A stretch of DNA of 64,000 nucleotides from Corynebacterium massiliense DSM 45435 (GCF_028609805.1 NZ_CP063189.1:682001-746000), one strand, 5' to 3'. Positions 35,165 to 44,030 are shown, counted from the first letter of the stretch. The notes: a model not told the origin generated them from the sequence alone. A program made the numbers and translations.

Positions 35165-37018
35165 ATGGTAAATCTCATCAACCTGGAACAAGTCCAGAAA
35201 TCCTTCGGGCTCAAGACGCTGCTCGACGGTGTGTCCCTCGGCGTGCAGTCCGGCGACCGCATCGGCATCGTCGGCGTCAACGGCGGCGGCAAGACCACCC
35301 TGCTGGAGGTGCTCACCGGCATCGAGCCGCCGGACGCCGGGCGCGTGTCCCGCAACTCGGACTTGCGCATGGCCGTGGTCACCCAGCGCTTCGAGCTTGA
35401 CGATGCCCTGACCATCGGCCAGGTCGTCGTCGAACCGCTGGGACTCAACACATACGAGTGGGCGTCGAACGCGAAGGTGCGCGACGTGCTCTCCGGGTTG
35501 GGCATCGTGGAACTCGGGCTGGAGACCCCGGTGGGCGAGTTCTCCGGCGGCGAGCGCCGCCGCGTGAACCTGGCGGCCGCGCTGGTGCAGGACGTCGACC
35601 TCGTGGTGCTCGACGAGCCGACCAACCACCTCGACGTGGAGGGCGTGCAGTGGCTGGCTGACCACCTGCTGGCACGCAAGGTCGCTGTCGTCGTGGTCAC
35701 CCACGACCGCTGGTTCTTGGACACCGTGGCCAACTGGACCTGGGAGGTCCACGACGGGCAGGTAGATACCTACGAGGGCGGCTACAACGACTGGACGTTC
35801 GCCCGCGCCGAGCGCGCCCGCCAGGCCGATGCCGCCGAGCAGCGGCGGAAGAACTTGGCGCGCAAGGAGCTGGCGTGGCTGCGCCGCGGCGCGCCGGCCC
35901 GCACGTCCAAGCCGCGCTACCGCGTGGAGGCCGCCGAGGCGCTCATCAAGGATGTGCCCGCCCCGCGCGACAAGGTGGAGCTGATGAGTTTCTCCCGCCA
36001 GCGGCAGGGCCGCGTGGTGGTCGAATTGGAAGACGTCACACTCGAATCGCCGGACGAGCGCACCCTGGTCGATCACCTCACGTGGCGGCTCGCGCCGGGC
36101 GAGCGCATCGGCTTGGTCGGTGTCAACGGCTCGGGCAAGACGACGCTCCTCCGCGCGCTGGCAGGCGAGTACCCGTTAAGCGCCGGCCGCCGCGTGGAAG
36201 GGCAGACCGTTCGGCTGGGCTGGCTGCGCCAGGAGCTCGACGATTTGGATCCGAGCCGGCGGCTTATCGATGCCATCGAGGACGTCGCCACCTACGTCCA
36301 CATGGGCAAAAAGGAACTGTCTGCCTCCCAGCTCGCGGAACGCCTCGGCTTTTCGCGCAAGCGCCAGCGCACCCCGGTCGGCGATCTCTCCGGCGGTGAG
36401 CGCCGCCGCCTGCAGCTCACCCGCGTCCTCATGGCGGAGCCGAACCTGCTGCTTCTCGATGAGCCCACCAACGACCTGGACATCGACACCCTGCAGGAGC
36501 TGGAGTCGCTCCTCGATGGCTGGCCCGGCACCCTCGTGGTCATCTCGCACGATCGTTACCTCATCGAGCGCATCGCCGATAACACCTACGCACTCTTCGG
36601 CGACGGCAAGCTCACGCACCTGCCCGGTGGCATCGACGAGTACCTTGCCCGCCGCAAGGCCATCGACGCCGCCAACCCCGCCGGCGTGCTCGACCTCGGC
36701 GGCGCGTCCACCCGCCGCAGCCCGGAAGGCCACGACGCGGAGCAACCCGATGACGATACTTCCGCCGTCCCCGCGCCCAGCAACGGACTTTCTGCGCAGG
36801 AAGAGCACAAGCTGACCAAGCAGATGAAGTCCATCGAGCGCAAGATGGATAAACTCGACGCCGAAGTCGCCGACCTCGACGCCCAGATGGCCGCCGCCGC
36901 GGAGAAGGTGGACACGGAAAAGCTCACCGAGCTGGACGAAAAGAAGCGCGACGTCGCCTCCCGCCGCGAGGAGCTCGAGATGGAGTGGCTGGAGCTGGGG
37001 GAGCAGCTGGAGGGGTAG
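35165..37018 (+). CDS. ABC-F ATPase (Uup-like)
   Basis: The 617-residue soluble protein has two ATP-binding cassettes joined by an arm/linker, and a C-terminal coiled coil (about 545-617, KLTKQMKSIERKMDKLDAEV). Walker A motifs are GVNGGGKTT and GVNGSGKTT, signatures FSGGERRRVNLA and LSGGERRRLQLT, Walker B LVVLDEPTNHLD and LLLLDEPTNDLD. No membrane helices, so it acts on ribosomes or DNA intermediates, not as a transporter. The start at 35165 is preferred over ATG at 35153 because TAAGAT at 35149-35154 would be the -10, with transcription starting about 35162. Confidence 0.92.
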   Translation: MVNLINLEQVQKSFGLKTLLDGVSLGVQSGDRIGIVGVNGGGKTTLLEVLTGIEPPDAGRVSRNSDLRMAVVTQRFELDDALTIGQVVVEPLGLNTYEWASNAKVRDVLSGLGIVELGLETPVGEFSGGERRRVNLAAALVQDVDLVVLDEPTNHLDVEGVQWLADHLLARKVAVVVVTHDRWFLDTVANWTWEVHDGQVDTYEGGYNDWTFARAERARQADAAEQRRKNLARKELAWLRRGAPARTSKPRYRVEAAEALIKDVPAPRDKVELMSFSRQRQGRVVVELEDVTLESPDERTLVDHLTWRLAPGERIGLVGVNGSGKTTLLRALAGEYPLSAGRRVEGQTVRLGWLRQELDDLDPSRRLIDAIEDVATYVHMGKKELSASQLAERLGFSRKRQRTPVGDLSGGERRRLQLTRVLMAEPNLLLLDEPTNDLDIDTLQELESLLDGWPGTLVVISHDRYLIERIADNTYALFGDGKLTHLPGGIDEYLARRKAIDAANPAGVLDLGGASTRRSPEGHDAEQPDDDTSAVPAPSNGLSAQEEHKLTKQMKSIERKMDKLDAEVADLDAQMAAAAEKVDTEKLTELDEKKRDVASRREELEMEWLELGEQLEG

Positions 37019-37027
37019 CACTTATCC

Positions 37028-37046
37028 CCTTGAACTAGCTGGATAA
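37028..37046. repeat. left copy of the imperfect direct repeat flanking the ugp block
   Basis: CCTTGAACTAGCTGGATAA lies nine bases after the ABC-F stop. The right copy at 42553 shares the 11-base core ACTAGCTGGAT (37034-37044 here) and the CTTG before it. Confidence 0.5.
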
Positions 37047-37064
37047 CGTGAGCGCTCGCCCTGC

Positions 37065-37106
37065 GGGGTCAACTGCACCTCGGCATAATGCAGGTGGATT
37101 GACCCC
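37065..37106 (+). promoter_or_regulatory. two-part hairpin upstream of ugpQ
   Basis: GGGGTCAA (37065-37072) pairs with TTGACCCC (37099-37106), and CTGCA (37073-37077) with TGCAG (37089-37093), leaving a five-base bulge on one side. No T-run follows, so an operator or leader structure is as likely as a terminator for the ABC-F gene. Confidence 0.4.
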
Positions 37107-37132
37107 GATGAGTGAAGGAAGCCTGTTCCGAA

Positions 37133-37879
37133 ATGCCTGTAATAAGCGAGCCACGAGTTCCCCAGATTATTGCCCATCGTGGCTATTCCGCGAAATACCC
37201 CGAGCAAACCCCCGTTGCCTTTGAAGAGGCGTTGAAGCTGCCGATCTACGGCATTGAGTGTGATGTGCAGGGGACGAAAGATGGCCACCTTGCCGTAATC
37301 CATGACGATGTGGTGGATCGCGTGTCCAACGGGACCGGAGCCGTGGCAGATCTCACCGTCTCCGAATTGCTCGAATTGAACTTCGGAACTGCGGATAACC
37401 CGCAGCACATTATGGTGCTGGAGGAGCTACTCGAGATGCTCGAGGACTATCCAGATAAAAGCTTATTGCTTGAAACCAAGCATCCTTCCCGGTTCGGAGG
37501 TCAGATCGAGCACAAGGTGTCTGAGATTCTTACGGAGAAGGGGCTTGCAGCGGATCCAAGGATCAACATCATCTCCTTCGACAAGACCGCGCTTGATCGG
37601 GCAGCGGAATTATTGCCGGATCTGGATCGCTGCCTGCTGCTCAATCCGCACCGTAGCTTTTCCGAGTTAGTCAGTGAGGCGGGGCAAACACCGACGATCC
37701 TTGGACCTGAGGTGAGCTGGGCGCGCCAGTACCCGGACGTCATTGGTTGGCAAGCGCTGAACACCTATGTGTGGACGGTCGATGATGTAGAAGACCTGCG
37801 TTGGTGCAGGGAAAACCAGGTTCCGTTTCTCGGCACGAATGATCCGGAAGTGGCGTTGCAGGTATTCTCTAACCAGTGA
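37133..37879 (+). CDS. ugpQ: glycerophosphodiester phosphodiesterase
   Basis: The 248-residue cytoplasmic GDPD-fold enzyme hydrolyses glycerophosphodiesters to glycerol-3-phosphate and an alcohol. The motifs are IIAHRGYSAKYPEQT, GIECDVQGTKDGHLAVIHDD and LLETKHPS (long ones read in part). No signal peptide is seen. I chose the ATG at 37133; an in-frame GTG at 37112 would add seven residues. It is followed by ugpAEBC, so imported glycerophosphodiesters can be processed inside the cell. Base composition is visibly less GC-rich than in the ABC-F gene before it. Confidence 0.9.
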   Translation: MPVISEPRVPQIIAHRGYSAKYPEQTPVAFEEALKLPIYGIECDVQGTKDGHLAVIHDDVVDRVSNGTGAVADLTVSELLELNFGTADNPQHIMVLEELLEMLEDYPDKSLLLETKHPSRFGGQIEHKVSEILTEKGLAADPRINIISFDKTALDRAAELLPDLDRCLLLNPHRSFSELVSEAGQTPTILGPEVSWARQYPDVIGWQALNTYVWTVDDVEDLRWCRENQVPFLGTNDPEVALQVFSNQ

Positions 37880-38020
37880 GATACGGAGCACTCTGAACGT
37901 GCTACTGTGTCGCTGACCATCGTTCATAGGTGCGCTGTTCGGAGAAGTTTAACAACGCTTATCCCGTCCGCTATGTGCCGTTCATGGCGGATTCACATGT
38001 GCCCCATAGATTAGCGACCT

Positions 38021-38971
38021 ATGACAACTGCCATCCCAGCAGTGTCGGCGCGACCATCGGCAATAGAGTCTGAGCGACTTCCCAAAAGAAGACGCAACCG
38101 CGTTGACTGGCGGCAGGTCGGGCTTGCTGCCCTTCTGATTGCGCCTAATCTGCTTTTGCTCATCATTTTCACGTATCGTCCCCTGGTCGATAACATCCGG
38201 ATTTCCTTCTTCGACTGGAACATTTCGTCTTCAGACATGACGTTCGTCGGGCTGGGGAACTACCGCCAATGGCTCTCGGCCCCGGAAACAGGAACCGTAG
38301 TGATGAACACTCTCGTGTTCACGGTGTGCGCCGTTGTGGGGTCGATGATCCTAGGGCTTGCTCTTGCGGTTCTGTTGGATCAGAAGCTCCATGGGCGTGC
38401 AGCGGTGCGTTCTATCGTTTTCGCACCGTACGTTGTATCGGGTGCGGCTATCGGTGTGGCCTTCCAGTTCATTTTCGATCCGAGCTATGGGCTCATTCAG
38501 TGGTTCTTGAACCTGGTCAACGTGCCTGTGCCGTCCTTTTACCAGAAACCGGGCTGGGCGCTTTTCATGATCACGGTGACATACATCTGGAAGAACACAG
38601 GGTACGTCTTCGTCATCTACCTGGCCGCGTTGCAGGGGCGTCGTTCCGACCTGGACGAGGCATCTGAGATCGATGGGACGCCGGCATGGCGCCACTTCTT
38701 CCGCGTCGTTATGCCGCAGATGCGTCCCATCACTTTCTTCCTGCTCATCACGGTTCTTCTGAGCTCCATGCAAGTCTTTGACGTCATCAACGTGATGACC
38801 GGCGGCGGCCCGTTCGGTTACGGCACATCCACCATGGTGTTCCAGGTCTATCAGGAAACCTTCGTTAACTCCCGCGCAGGGTATGGCGCAGCGGTCGCGA
38901 CCATTATGTTCTTCGTTGTTTTGCTCATCACGGTGCTGCAGCTGTGGCTTCAGAAACGGCTGGAGAAGTAA
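38021..38971 (+). CDS. ugpA: ABC transporter permease UgpA-like
   Basis: The 316-residue permease has six transmembrane helices after a basic head. The EAA loop EASEIDGTPAWRHFFRVVMPQMRP marks the ATPase-docking site. It belongs to the MalF/UgpA group of carbohydrate permeases. TAGATT at 38007-38012 lies eight bases before the ATG, so the transporter operon may have its own leaderless promoter in the 141-base gap after ugpQ. It pairs with ugpE two bases downstream. Confidence 0.88.
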   Translation: MTTAIPAVSARPSAIESERLPKRRRNRVDWRQVGLAALLIAPNLLLLIIFTYRPLVDNIRISFFDWNISSSDMTFVGLGNYRQWLSAPETGTVVMNTLVFTVCAVVGSMILGLALAVLLDQKLHGRAAVRSIVFAPYVVSGAAIGVAFQFIFDPSYGLIQWFLNLVNVPVPSFYQKPGWALFMITVTYIWKNTGYVFVIYLAALQGRRSDLDEASEIDGTPAWRHFFRVVMPQMRPITFFLLITVLLSSMQVFDVINVMTGGGPFGYGTSTMVFQVYQETFVNSRAGYGAAVATIMFFVVLLITVLQLWLQKRLEK

Positions 38972-38973
38972 AC

Positions 38974-39951
38974 ATGACCAATTCTCAAGCACTTACCGCG
39001 CCCACCCGGACTTCTCACATCCCACCGTCGCGGGGAGTTCCGCAACCGGTCCCGGGCAGCCAAGGCCGAGGCGAACCTGTGATCACCGACAAACAGCGTC
39101 GGCGCCTCGGAACCGAAGGAGTGGACAATGCGTCCACTACACAAAAGGTGATGGGGTACATCGGCCTGTTCTTTGCCGTGTGCCTGATCCTCGTACCGTT
39201 GTACTTCATCACCATCACCTCCTTGAAGTCCTATTCGGAGGTGTACTCGGATCCGATCACTTTCTGGCCGAGCTCGTGGGTACCGGGAAACTATTCGCAC
39301 GTGTGGAACACGTCGGGGTTCGTCTATTACCTGCGTAATTCGATCTTCATCACGCTGATCCTCACCGTGGTGAAGATCGTGCTCGGGGTGGCCTCGGCAT
39401 ACGCGTTCGCGTTTCTTCGGTTCCCGCTCAAAAACCTGCTGTTCGTTCTGGTCATCGCGGCTCTGATGGTGCCCGGACAAATCACCATCATTTCCAACTA
39501 CGCGCTCGTGGCAGCGATGGGGTGGCGCAATACGTACCTAGGCGTCATTCTCCCGCTATCCGGCGTGGCCTTTGGCTGCTTCCTGATGAAAAACCACTTC
39601 GAATCGTTACCGAAGGAAGTTCTAGAAGCGGCCGAAATGGACAACGCTGGGTTCCTGACCAAGCTATTCCGCGTGGTCTTACCCATGTCGTGGCCTACCC
39701 TTTCCGCTTTCGTGGTCATCACGATTGTCAACGAGTGGAACGAGTACCTCTGGCCCTTCCTCATTACGGACACCTCGGATGCGGCCACGCTGCCCATCGG
39801 TCTGACCCGCCTGCAAGAGGTGGAAGGCATGACCAACTGGGGCCCCGTTATGGCAGGCACAGTCCTCACCACTTTGCCCATGCTCATCGTTTTTCTGGTT
39901 ATGCAGAAACCGATGATCAAAGGGCTCACCGCCGGGGCTGTAAAGGGCTAA
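38974..39951 (+). CDS. ugpE: ABC transporter permease UgpE-like
   Basis: The 325-residue permease has a longer polar N terminus (about 60 residues) and six transmembrane helices. LEAAEMDNAGFLTKLFRVVLP is the EAA loop. It is the MalG/UgpE-type partner of the preceding permease. ATG at 38974 starts two bases after the ugpA stop, so translation is coupled. Like its neighbours it uses more A/T-ending codons than the surrounding chromosome. Confidence 0.88.
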   Translation: MTNSQALTAPTRTSHIPPSRGVPQPVPGSQGRGEPVITDKQRRRLGTEGVDNASTTQKVMGYIGLFFAVCLILVPLYFITITSLKSYSEVYSDPITFWPSSWVPGNYSHVWNTSGFVYYLRNSIFITLILTVVKIVLGVASAYAFAFLRFPLKNLLFVLVIAALMVPGQITIISNYALVAAMGWRNTYLGVILPLSGVAFGCFLMKNHFESLPKEVLEAAEMDNAGFLTKLFRVVLPMSWPTLSAFVVITIVNEWNEYLWPFLITDTSDAATLPIGLTRLQEVEGMTNWGPVMAGTVLTTLPMLIVFLVMQKPMIKGLTAGAVKG

Positions 39952-40026
39952 AACCCGAGATAGCCTCCACTTCTTTTCCTCCCTACTAACCCTCACCACT
40001 TCAGATCCTGAAACGGAGAACTCATC

Positions 40027-41340
40027 ATGAACAAGCGCATTAACTTCAAGCGCATGGCGGTTGCTGCGTCTACCGCTCTCGTGGCCTCTCTGACGCTGAC
40101 CGCTTGTGCTGGCGGTTCCATGAACGAAGCCGGAAGCGACAAGTCCGGTGACGCGAACACGATCCAGTTCTGGTCGAACCACCCGGGTAGTTCGCGCGAC
40201 CTTGAAGAAGAAATGATCAAGGAATTCGAAGAAGAAAACCCGGATCTCAAAGTCAAGCTCGTTGATGCTGGATCTTCCTACGAGGAAGTTGCTCAAAAGC
40301 TCAACGCGGCCCTGGCTGGCAACGACTTGCCTGATGTGTTCGTGGCCTCCGACATGACGTGGTTCAACTTCGCTCTCAATGGCTCATCAGAGAACCTTGA
40401 TGAGCTGTGGGAAAAGGAAAACCTGAACCCGGATAGCTACGTCGATACCCTCCGCGAGGACTACAACTTCGACGGCAAGCACTACGGAGCCCCGTACTCT
40501 CGTTCCACGACGCTGATGTACTGGAACACCGACCAGCTCAAGGAAGCGGGTCTACCTACTGACCGCGGCCCCAAGGACTGGAAGGAATTCGCGGAGTGGG
40601 CTGACAAGCTCAAAGCGAAGACTGGCAAGCCGGCACTGACCATGGCATCTGGTGATGACTACCTGGATTGGTACTTCGAGGGAATGGCTTGGGCTTTCGG
40701 TGGCGGTTACTCGGATGACTGGGACCTGAAGTTCACTGACCCGAAGACGATCGAGGCAGCGAAGTTCCTCCAGGACCAGGTGAAGAAGGGCAACATCGAA
40801 ATTGCGAAGGACCCGACCGTCTCGTTCGGCAACGGAAACGCATCCTCGTTTGTCGGTTCTACCGGTTCGCTTGGTGGTCTGACTGAGGCATCGGAAGTCC
40901 CATTCATTACGACCTACCTTCCGGGGCCGGGGCCGTCGGCTCCGACAGGCGGTGCTGGTCTCGCGATTCCGTCCAAGATTTCTGATGAACGGAAGTCTAA
41001 CGCAATCAAGTTCATCGACTTTTTGACCAACACCGAAAACACCATCAAGTTCAGCCAGAAGACTGGTTACATGCCGGTGCGCAAAGATGCGCTGGATGAT
41101 CCGAAGGAAAAGGAATTCCTGAAGGAGCACCCGAACGCTGAAACTTCGATTAAGCAGCTGACGGAGAACACCAAGCCGCAGGACAATGCCCGTGTGTTTG
41201 TTCCGGGCGGCGGGCAGCGCATCGGCGGCGCGTTGGACCGCATCACCCTCGGTGGGGAAGACGTCGACGAAGTGTTCAGCGGTGTCGAGAAAGAAACCCA
41301 GAGCACCATCGACTCGCAGATTGAACCGAAGCTGAAGTAA
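40027..41340 (+). CDS. ugpB: glycerol-3-phosphate-type solute-binding lipoprotein UgpB
   Basis: The 437-residue protein has a signal peptide with lipobox LTACAG at residues 24-29 and then a cluster B (sugar/glycerol-phosphate) binding-protein fold. IQFWSNHPGSSRDLEEEMIK, FEEENPDLKVKLVDAGS and GAPYSRSTTLMYWNTDQLKEAG are typical of UgpB/MalE-like proteins (read in parts). The glycerol-3-phosphate assignment rests mainly on the GDPD gene in the same block; a maltose-type or other sugar ligand cannot be excluded. GGAGA precedes the ATG. Confidence 0.85.
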   Translation: MNKRINFKRMAVAASTALVASLTLTACAGGSMNEAGSDKSGDANTIQFWSNHPGSSRDLEEEMIKEFEEENPDLKVKLVDAGSSYEEVAQKLNAALAGNDLPDVFVASDMTWFNFALNGSSENLDELWEKENLNPDSYVDTLREDYNFDGKHYGAPYSRSTTLMYWNTDQLKEAGLPTDRGPKDWKEFAEWADKLKAKTGKPALTMASGDDYLDWYFEGMAWAFGGGYSDDWDLKFTDPKTIEAAKFLQDQVKKGNIEIAKDPTVSFGNGNASSFVGSTGSLGGLTEASEVPFITTYLPGPGPSAPTGGAGLAIPSKISDERKSNAIKFIDFLTNTENTIKFSQKTGYMPVRKDALDDPKEKEFLKEHPNAETSIKQLTENTKPQDNARVFVPGGGQRIGGALDRITLGGEDVDEVFSGVEKETQSTIDSQIEPKLK

Positions 41341-41428
41341 GGCAGTAAGACAGCAGGCGTCGGGCGCACCGGCGCGTATTCAATCACGTCTGCATGAAGT
41401 GCAGCGCGTAACGTTTGAAGGAGAGACC

Positions 41429-42562
41429 ATGGCGACAGTTGAGTTGCGCCAAATTTCGCGAATCTACGACCCGAAGCGGCCACCGGCAGTAAACCGGATG
41501 CAGTTGGACATCGCTGACGGCGAGTTCCTCGTATTGGTCGGTCCGTCTGGTTGCGGAAAGTCCACGACGCTGCGCATGCTTGCTGGTTTGGAGCCCGTGG
41601 ATGAAGGACAGGTCTTCATTGATGGGGAAGACGTAACTGAAAAGCGGGCTCGCCAACGCGACGTTGCCATGGTTTTCCAGTCTTATGCGCTGTATCCGAA
41701 CATGACGGCCCGGCAGAATATGGCGTTCGCTCTTCAGAACGCGAAATTGGATAAGCACGTCATTAACGAGCGGGTACAGACCGCCGCGAAGATGCTCGAG
41801 CTAGAGGATCTTCTAGACAAGAAACCCTCGGCCATGTCTGGCGGCCAGCGTCAGCGCGTGGCGATGGGCCGTGCCATCGTGCGCGAGCCCAAGGTCTTCT
41901 TGATGGACGAGCCATTGTCCAACCTGGATGCCAAGCTGCGTGTGTCTACCCGTGCGCAGATTGCCGCCTTGCAGCGCAAGCTCAACACCACCACGGTTTA
42001 CGTCACCCACGATCAGACCGAGGCGATGACTATGGGCGACCGGATCTGCGTACTTAACGATGGTGTCCTCCAGCAGGTTGATACCCCGGAGACCTTGTAC
42101 AACAACCCAGGCAACACCTTCGTTGCGAGCTTCATTGGCTCGCCCGCGATGACGATTATTGAGGGCGTGCGCTTCGCCGACAGCGACGCGGTAATGGGGG
42201 CGAACCAGGGAATCAAGCTAGGTATGCCCCGCGAAGAGGCAGAGAAAGTCTCCGGTGACAACGTCATTGTGGGGATCCGGCCGGAGGGCTGGGAAGTGGT
42301 GTCAGCCGTAGAACCGCCGGAGGGGACGGCGGTTGAGCTCGAGGTTGTCATCGTTGAGCAACTCGGTGTCGAACAATATGCCTACTGCACACCAGTGGAT
42401 GGTGTAGGCGCAGGGATCCATGTGCGCGGCCAGAACATCGCTGTTCGTGTGGACAAGCGCATCACGATCCAGCAAGGAGAACGAATTTGGGTTCGTCCGA
42501 TTGCGGGGGAGCCGATTTTCTTCGAACCGGAAACGGAGATTAACTACAGCTATCTTGACTAG
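41429..42562 (+). CDS. ugpC: ABC transporter ATP-binding protein UgpC/MsiK-like
   Basis: The 377-residue ATPase has Walker A GPSGCGKSTT, Q-loop VFQSYALYPNMTA, signature MSGGQRQRVAMGRA, Walker B VFLMDEPLSNLD and a C-terminal TOBE/OB regulatory domain (about 240-377). These are the features of sugar-importer ATPases shared by UgpC, MalK and MsiK. GAAGGAGAG precedes the ATG, a strong ribosome site. It completes the importer set. Its stop codon lies inside the right copy of the flanking direct repeat. Confidence 0.9.
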   Translation: MATVELRQISRIYDPKRPPAVNRMQLDIADGEFLVLVGPSGCGKSTTLRMLAGLEPVDEGQVFIDGEDVTEKRARQRDVAMVFQSYALYPNMTARQNMAFALQNAKLDKHVINERVQTAAKMLELEDLLDKKPSAMSGGQRQRVAMGRAIVREPKVFLMDEPLSNLDAKLRVSTRAQIAALQRKLNTTTVYVTHDQTEAMTMGDRICVLNDGVLQQVDTPETLYNNPGNTFVASFIGSPAMTIIEGVRFADSDAVMGANQGIKLGMPREEAEKVSGDNVIVGIRPEGWEVVSAVEPPEGTAVELEVVIVEQLGVEQYAYCTPVDGVGAGIHVRGQNIAVRVDKRITIQQGERIWVRPIAGEPIFFEPETEINYSYLD

Positions 42563-42570
42563 CTGGATTA
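42553..42570. repeat. right copy of the imperfect direct repeat flanking the ugp block
   Basis: TCTTGACTAGCTGGATTA contains the ACTAGCTGGAT core (42558-42568) shared with 37034-37044. The repeat includes the last codons and stop of ugpC. Confidence 0.5.
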
Positions 42571-42586
42571 AGCTAGCCAGCGACAT

Positions 42587-42632
42587 GACCGGTTCCGCTG
42601 CCCACCTCGGTGGGAGCCCAGGGCCGGTCTTT
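42587..42632 (+). terminator. nested-hairpin terminator after ugpC
   Basis: Outer arms GACCGG (42587-42592) and CCGGTC (42624-42629), inner arms CCCACC (42601-42606) and GGTGGG (42609-42614), followed by TTTG. Confidence 0.6.
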
Positions 42633-42661
42633 GTGTACATAACTTAGGTTTACGCGTCCTC

Positions 42662-42820
42662 GTGGAAGTCCTCGTCGATGTCGCAACGCGTGAGCTCGAG
42701 GACTTTCTGGACGGCTACGCCGTAGGGGAGTATGAGCGACAGCGAGATAACAATGCCGTTGCGATCGCTAAAGAAATCGGCGAATCGCTTTCGTGTACGA
42801 CGGTAAGCGCGCCATACTGA
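42662..42820 (+). CDS. possible 52-residue small protein or gene remnant
   Basis: GTG at 42662 opens a frame VEVLVDVATRELEDFLDGYA, then VGEYERQRDNNAVAIAKEIG, ending at TGA 42818-42820. The frame is also open upstream through the terminator, and no ribosome site is evident. The amino acid pattern is protein-like, amphipathic and acidic, but matches nothing I recognise. The last six bases overlap the -10 hexamer of the next gene. It may be the tail of a gene removed when the ugp block arrived. Low confidence. Confidence 0.25.
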   Translation: MEVLVDVATRELEDFLDGYAVGEYERQRDNNAVAIAKEIGESLSCTTVSAPY

Positions 42821-42825
42821 GTGGC

Positions 42826-43416
42826 ATGCGTACTGTAAATGGAATTGTCTCCGTCACTGCCGCCTCCGTTCTGGCTCTGACAGGCGGCGTGGTTGCCCAT
42901 GCTGAGCCTGCCCCGGCTCCGGCAGATGTGCCTGCTGCCGAGCAGCCGGCCCCGGATCTGGTGCCGGCGCACGATGGCCAGGGCTACGTCCCGGCGGAGG
43001 CCCCGGTTGTAGACGCGCCGGAGGCTGAGGTTCCGGAGGCAGACGCTGAGGCAGCGCCGGCTGCGATGGATCCGGAGCAGCAGGTACAGCTCCAGAAGGA
43101 CTTGGCCGACGCGACGGTCGAGCACCTTACCCAGCAGGGCCACCACTTCGATGAGGACGCCCAGGCGATTGCTTCCGAGTGGGCACAGGAGGCCGCCACC
43201 GGCCAGGTTGAATTCGTCGGCGGCGTCGGCCAGGGCACCACGCACTTGGACGAGGGCATCGGCAACATCTACAAGCTCACCCCGCAGGAGGCCGAGGCAC
43301 GCTACGAGTGGCTGCAGTCCCGCGAGGCGAACCCGTTCGATGATGGCCACGCCTTCGGCGTCGGTGCCTCGAGCGACGGTGAGTACTTCTACGTCGCGGA
43401 GTTCTTCGCCAACTAA
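42826..43416 (+). CDS. secreted CAP-superfamily-like protein
   Basis: The 196-residue protein has a signal peptide ending near AHA-EPAPAP (about residue 26) and an Ala/Pro/Glu-rich linker (27-85). The C-terminal domain has QQGHHFDEDAQAIASEWAQE, GNIYKLTPQEAEARY and FGVGASSDGEYFYVAEFFAN. The pattern of an early His-containing helix, an Asn near the middle and a final VGxxxxxxYxVxxF strand resembles the SCP/PR1-type CAP fold; the match is only suggestive. CATACT at 42813-42818 lies seven bases before the ATG, a leaderless start. A perfect 13-base terminator follows. Confidence 0.6.
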   Translation: MRTVNGIVSVTAASVLALTGGVVAHAEPAPAPADVPAAEQPAPDLVPAHDGQGYVPAEAPVVDAPEAEVPEADAEAAPAAMDPEQQVQLQKDLADATVEHLTQQGHHFDEDAQAIASEWAQEAATGQVEFVGGVGQGTTHLDEGIGNIYKLTPQEAEARYEWLQSREANPFDDGHAFGVGASSDGEYFYVAEFFAN

Positions 43417-43450
43417 TCCAGCGTAGCTCAACCTAACAGAGGTTAGGAAA

Positions 43451-43481
43451 CGAAAAGGCGGGCATGACGCCCGCCTTTTCG
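43451..43481 (+). terminator. 13-base-pair perfect terminator hairpin
   Basis: CGAAAAGGCGGGC (43451-43463) and its exact complement (43469-43481) surround ATGAC. The right arm carries the TTTT tract. Confidence 0.88.
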
Positions 43482-43647
43482 TGTGTCTGAGAGCCGTTCT
43501 TCTGGCAGTCCGCGAGTGTTGAACCCTTCCAAGCGCGAGATACTGGGATTTTCGCGGGTTTCTGCGACGATCTGCGGCGAAAATGGCCCACATCGCGCGC
43601 TGCGGGGTGTGGGCATCGGGCGGGCGAGCGCGGTTAGACTCGGGCGC

Positions 43648-43974
43648 ATGATTTTCATCAACGTTCAGTTCCACGTAAAGCCCGAGTACGCCGACACCTT
43701 CCTCGACGAGATGGACTGGTTCACCCAGGCCTGCCGCGCCGAGGAGGGCAACCTCGACTTCAAGTGGTTCCGCGACCCGGAAGACAACCAGCGCTTCCTC
43801 CTGCTGGAGACCTACGCCGACGGCAAGGACGTCGACCACGTCCAGTCCGACCACTTCAAGCGCGCGTGCGAAGAATTCCCGAAGTACCTGCTCGAGACCC
43901 CGGACATCATCAACTTCCACATTGACGGAAAGACCGAGTGGGACAAGATGGCCGAGTTCGGCGTGGAGGACTAA
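43648..43974 (+). CDS. antibiotic-biosynthesis-monooxygenase (ABM/YgiN-like) domain protein
   Basis: The 108-residue protein is a single dimeric alpha-beta barrel domain: INVQFHVKPEYADTFLDEMD, then EEGNLDFKWFRDPEDNQRFL and HVQSDHFKRACEEF. Relatives act as quinol or aromatic monooxygenases, haem-degrading enzymes or unknown. The HFKR segment is typical of ABM proteins. TAGACT at 43635-43640 lies seven bases before the ATG, so it is probably transcribed alone without a leader. No neighbour suggests a pathway. Confidence 0.8.
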   Translation: MIFINVQFHVKPEYADTFLDEMDWFTQACRAEEGNLDFKWFRDPEDNQRFLLLETYADGKDVDHVQSDHFKRACEEFPKYLLETPDIINFHIDGKTEWDKMAEFGVED

Positions 43975-44030
43975 CCGCGAACGGGGCTAGCGCAGCAGAG
44001 CTACCCCCGGCAGGGATATCCCCCGCGGGG

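Noticed and set aside
37019..42632. Mobile element carrying the ugp block
   Set aside because: No transposase, integrase, tRNA target or terminal inverted repeats were found; only a short imperfect direct repeat, so it is not called as a mobile element.
43432..43447. DtxR iron box
   Set aside because: CCTAAC-AGAG-GTTAGG has the half-sites in the opposite order from TTAGGTTAG-CTAACCTAA and lies after a stop codon, just before a terminator.
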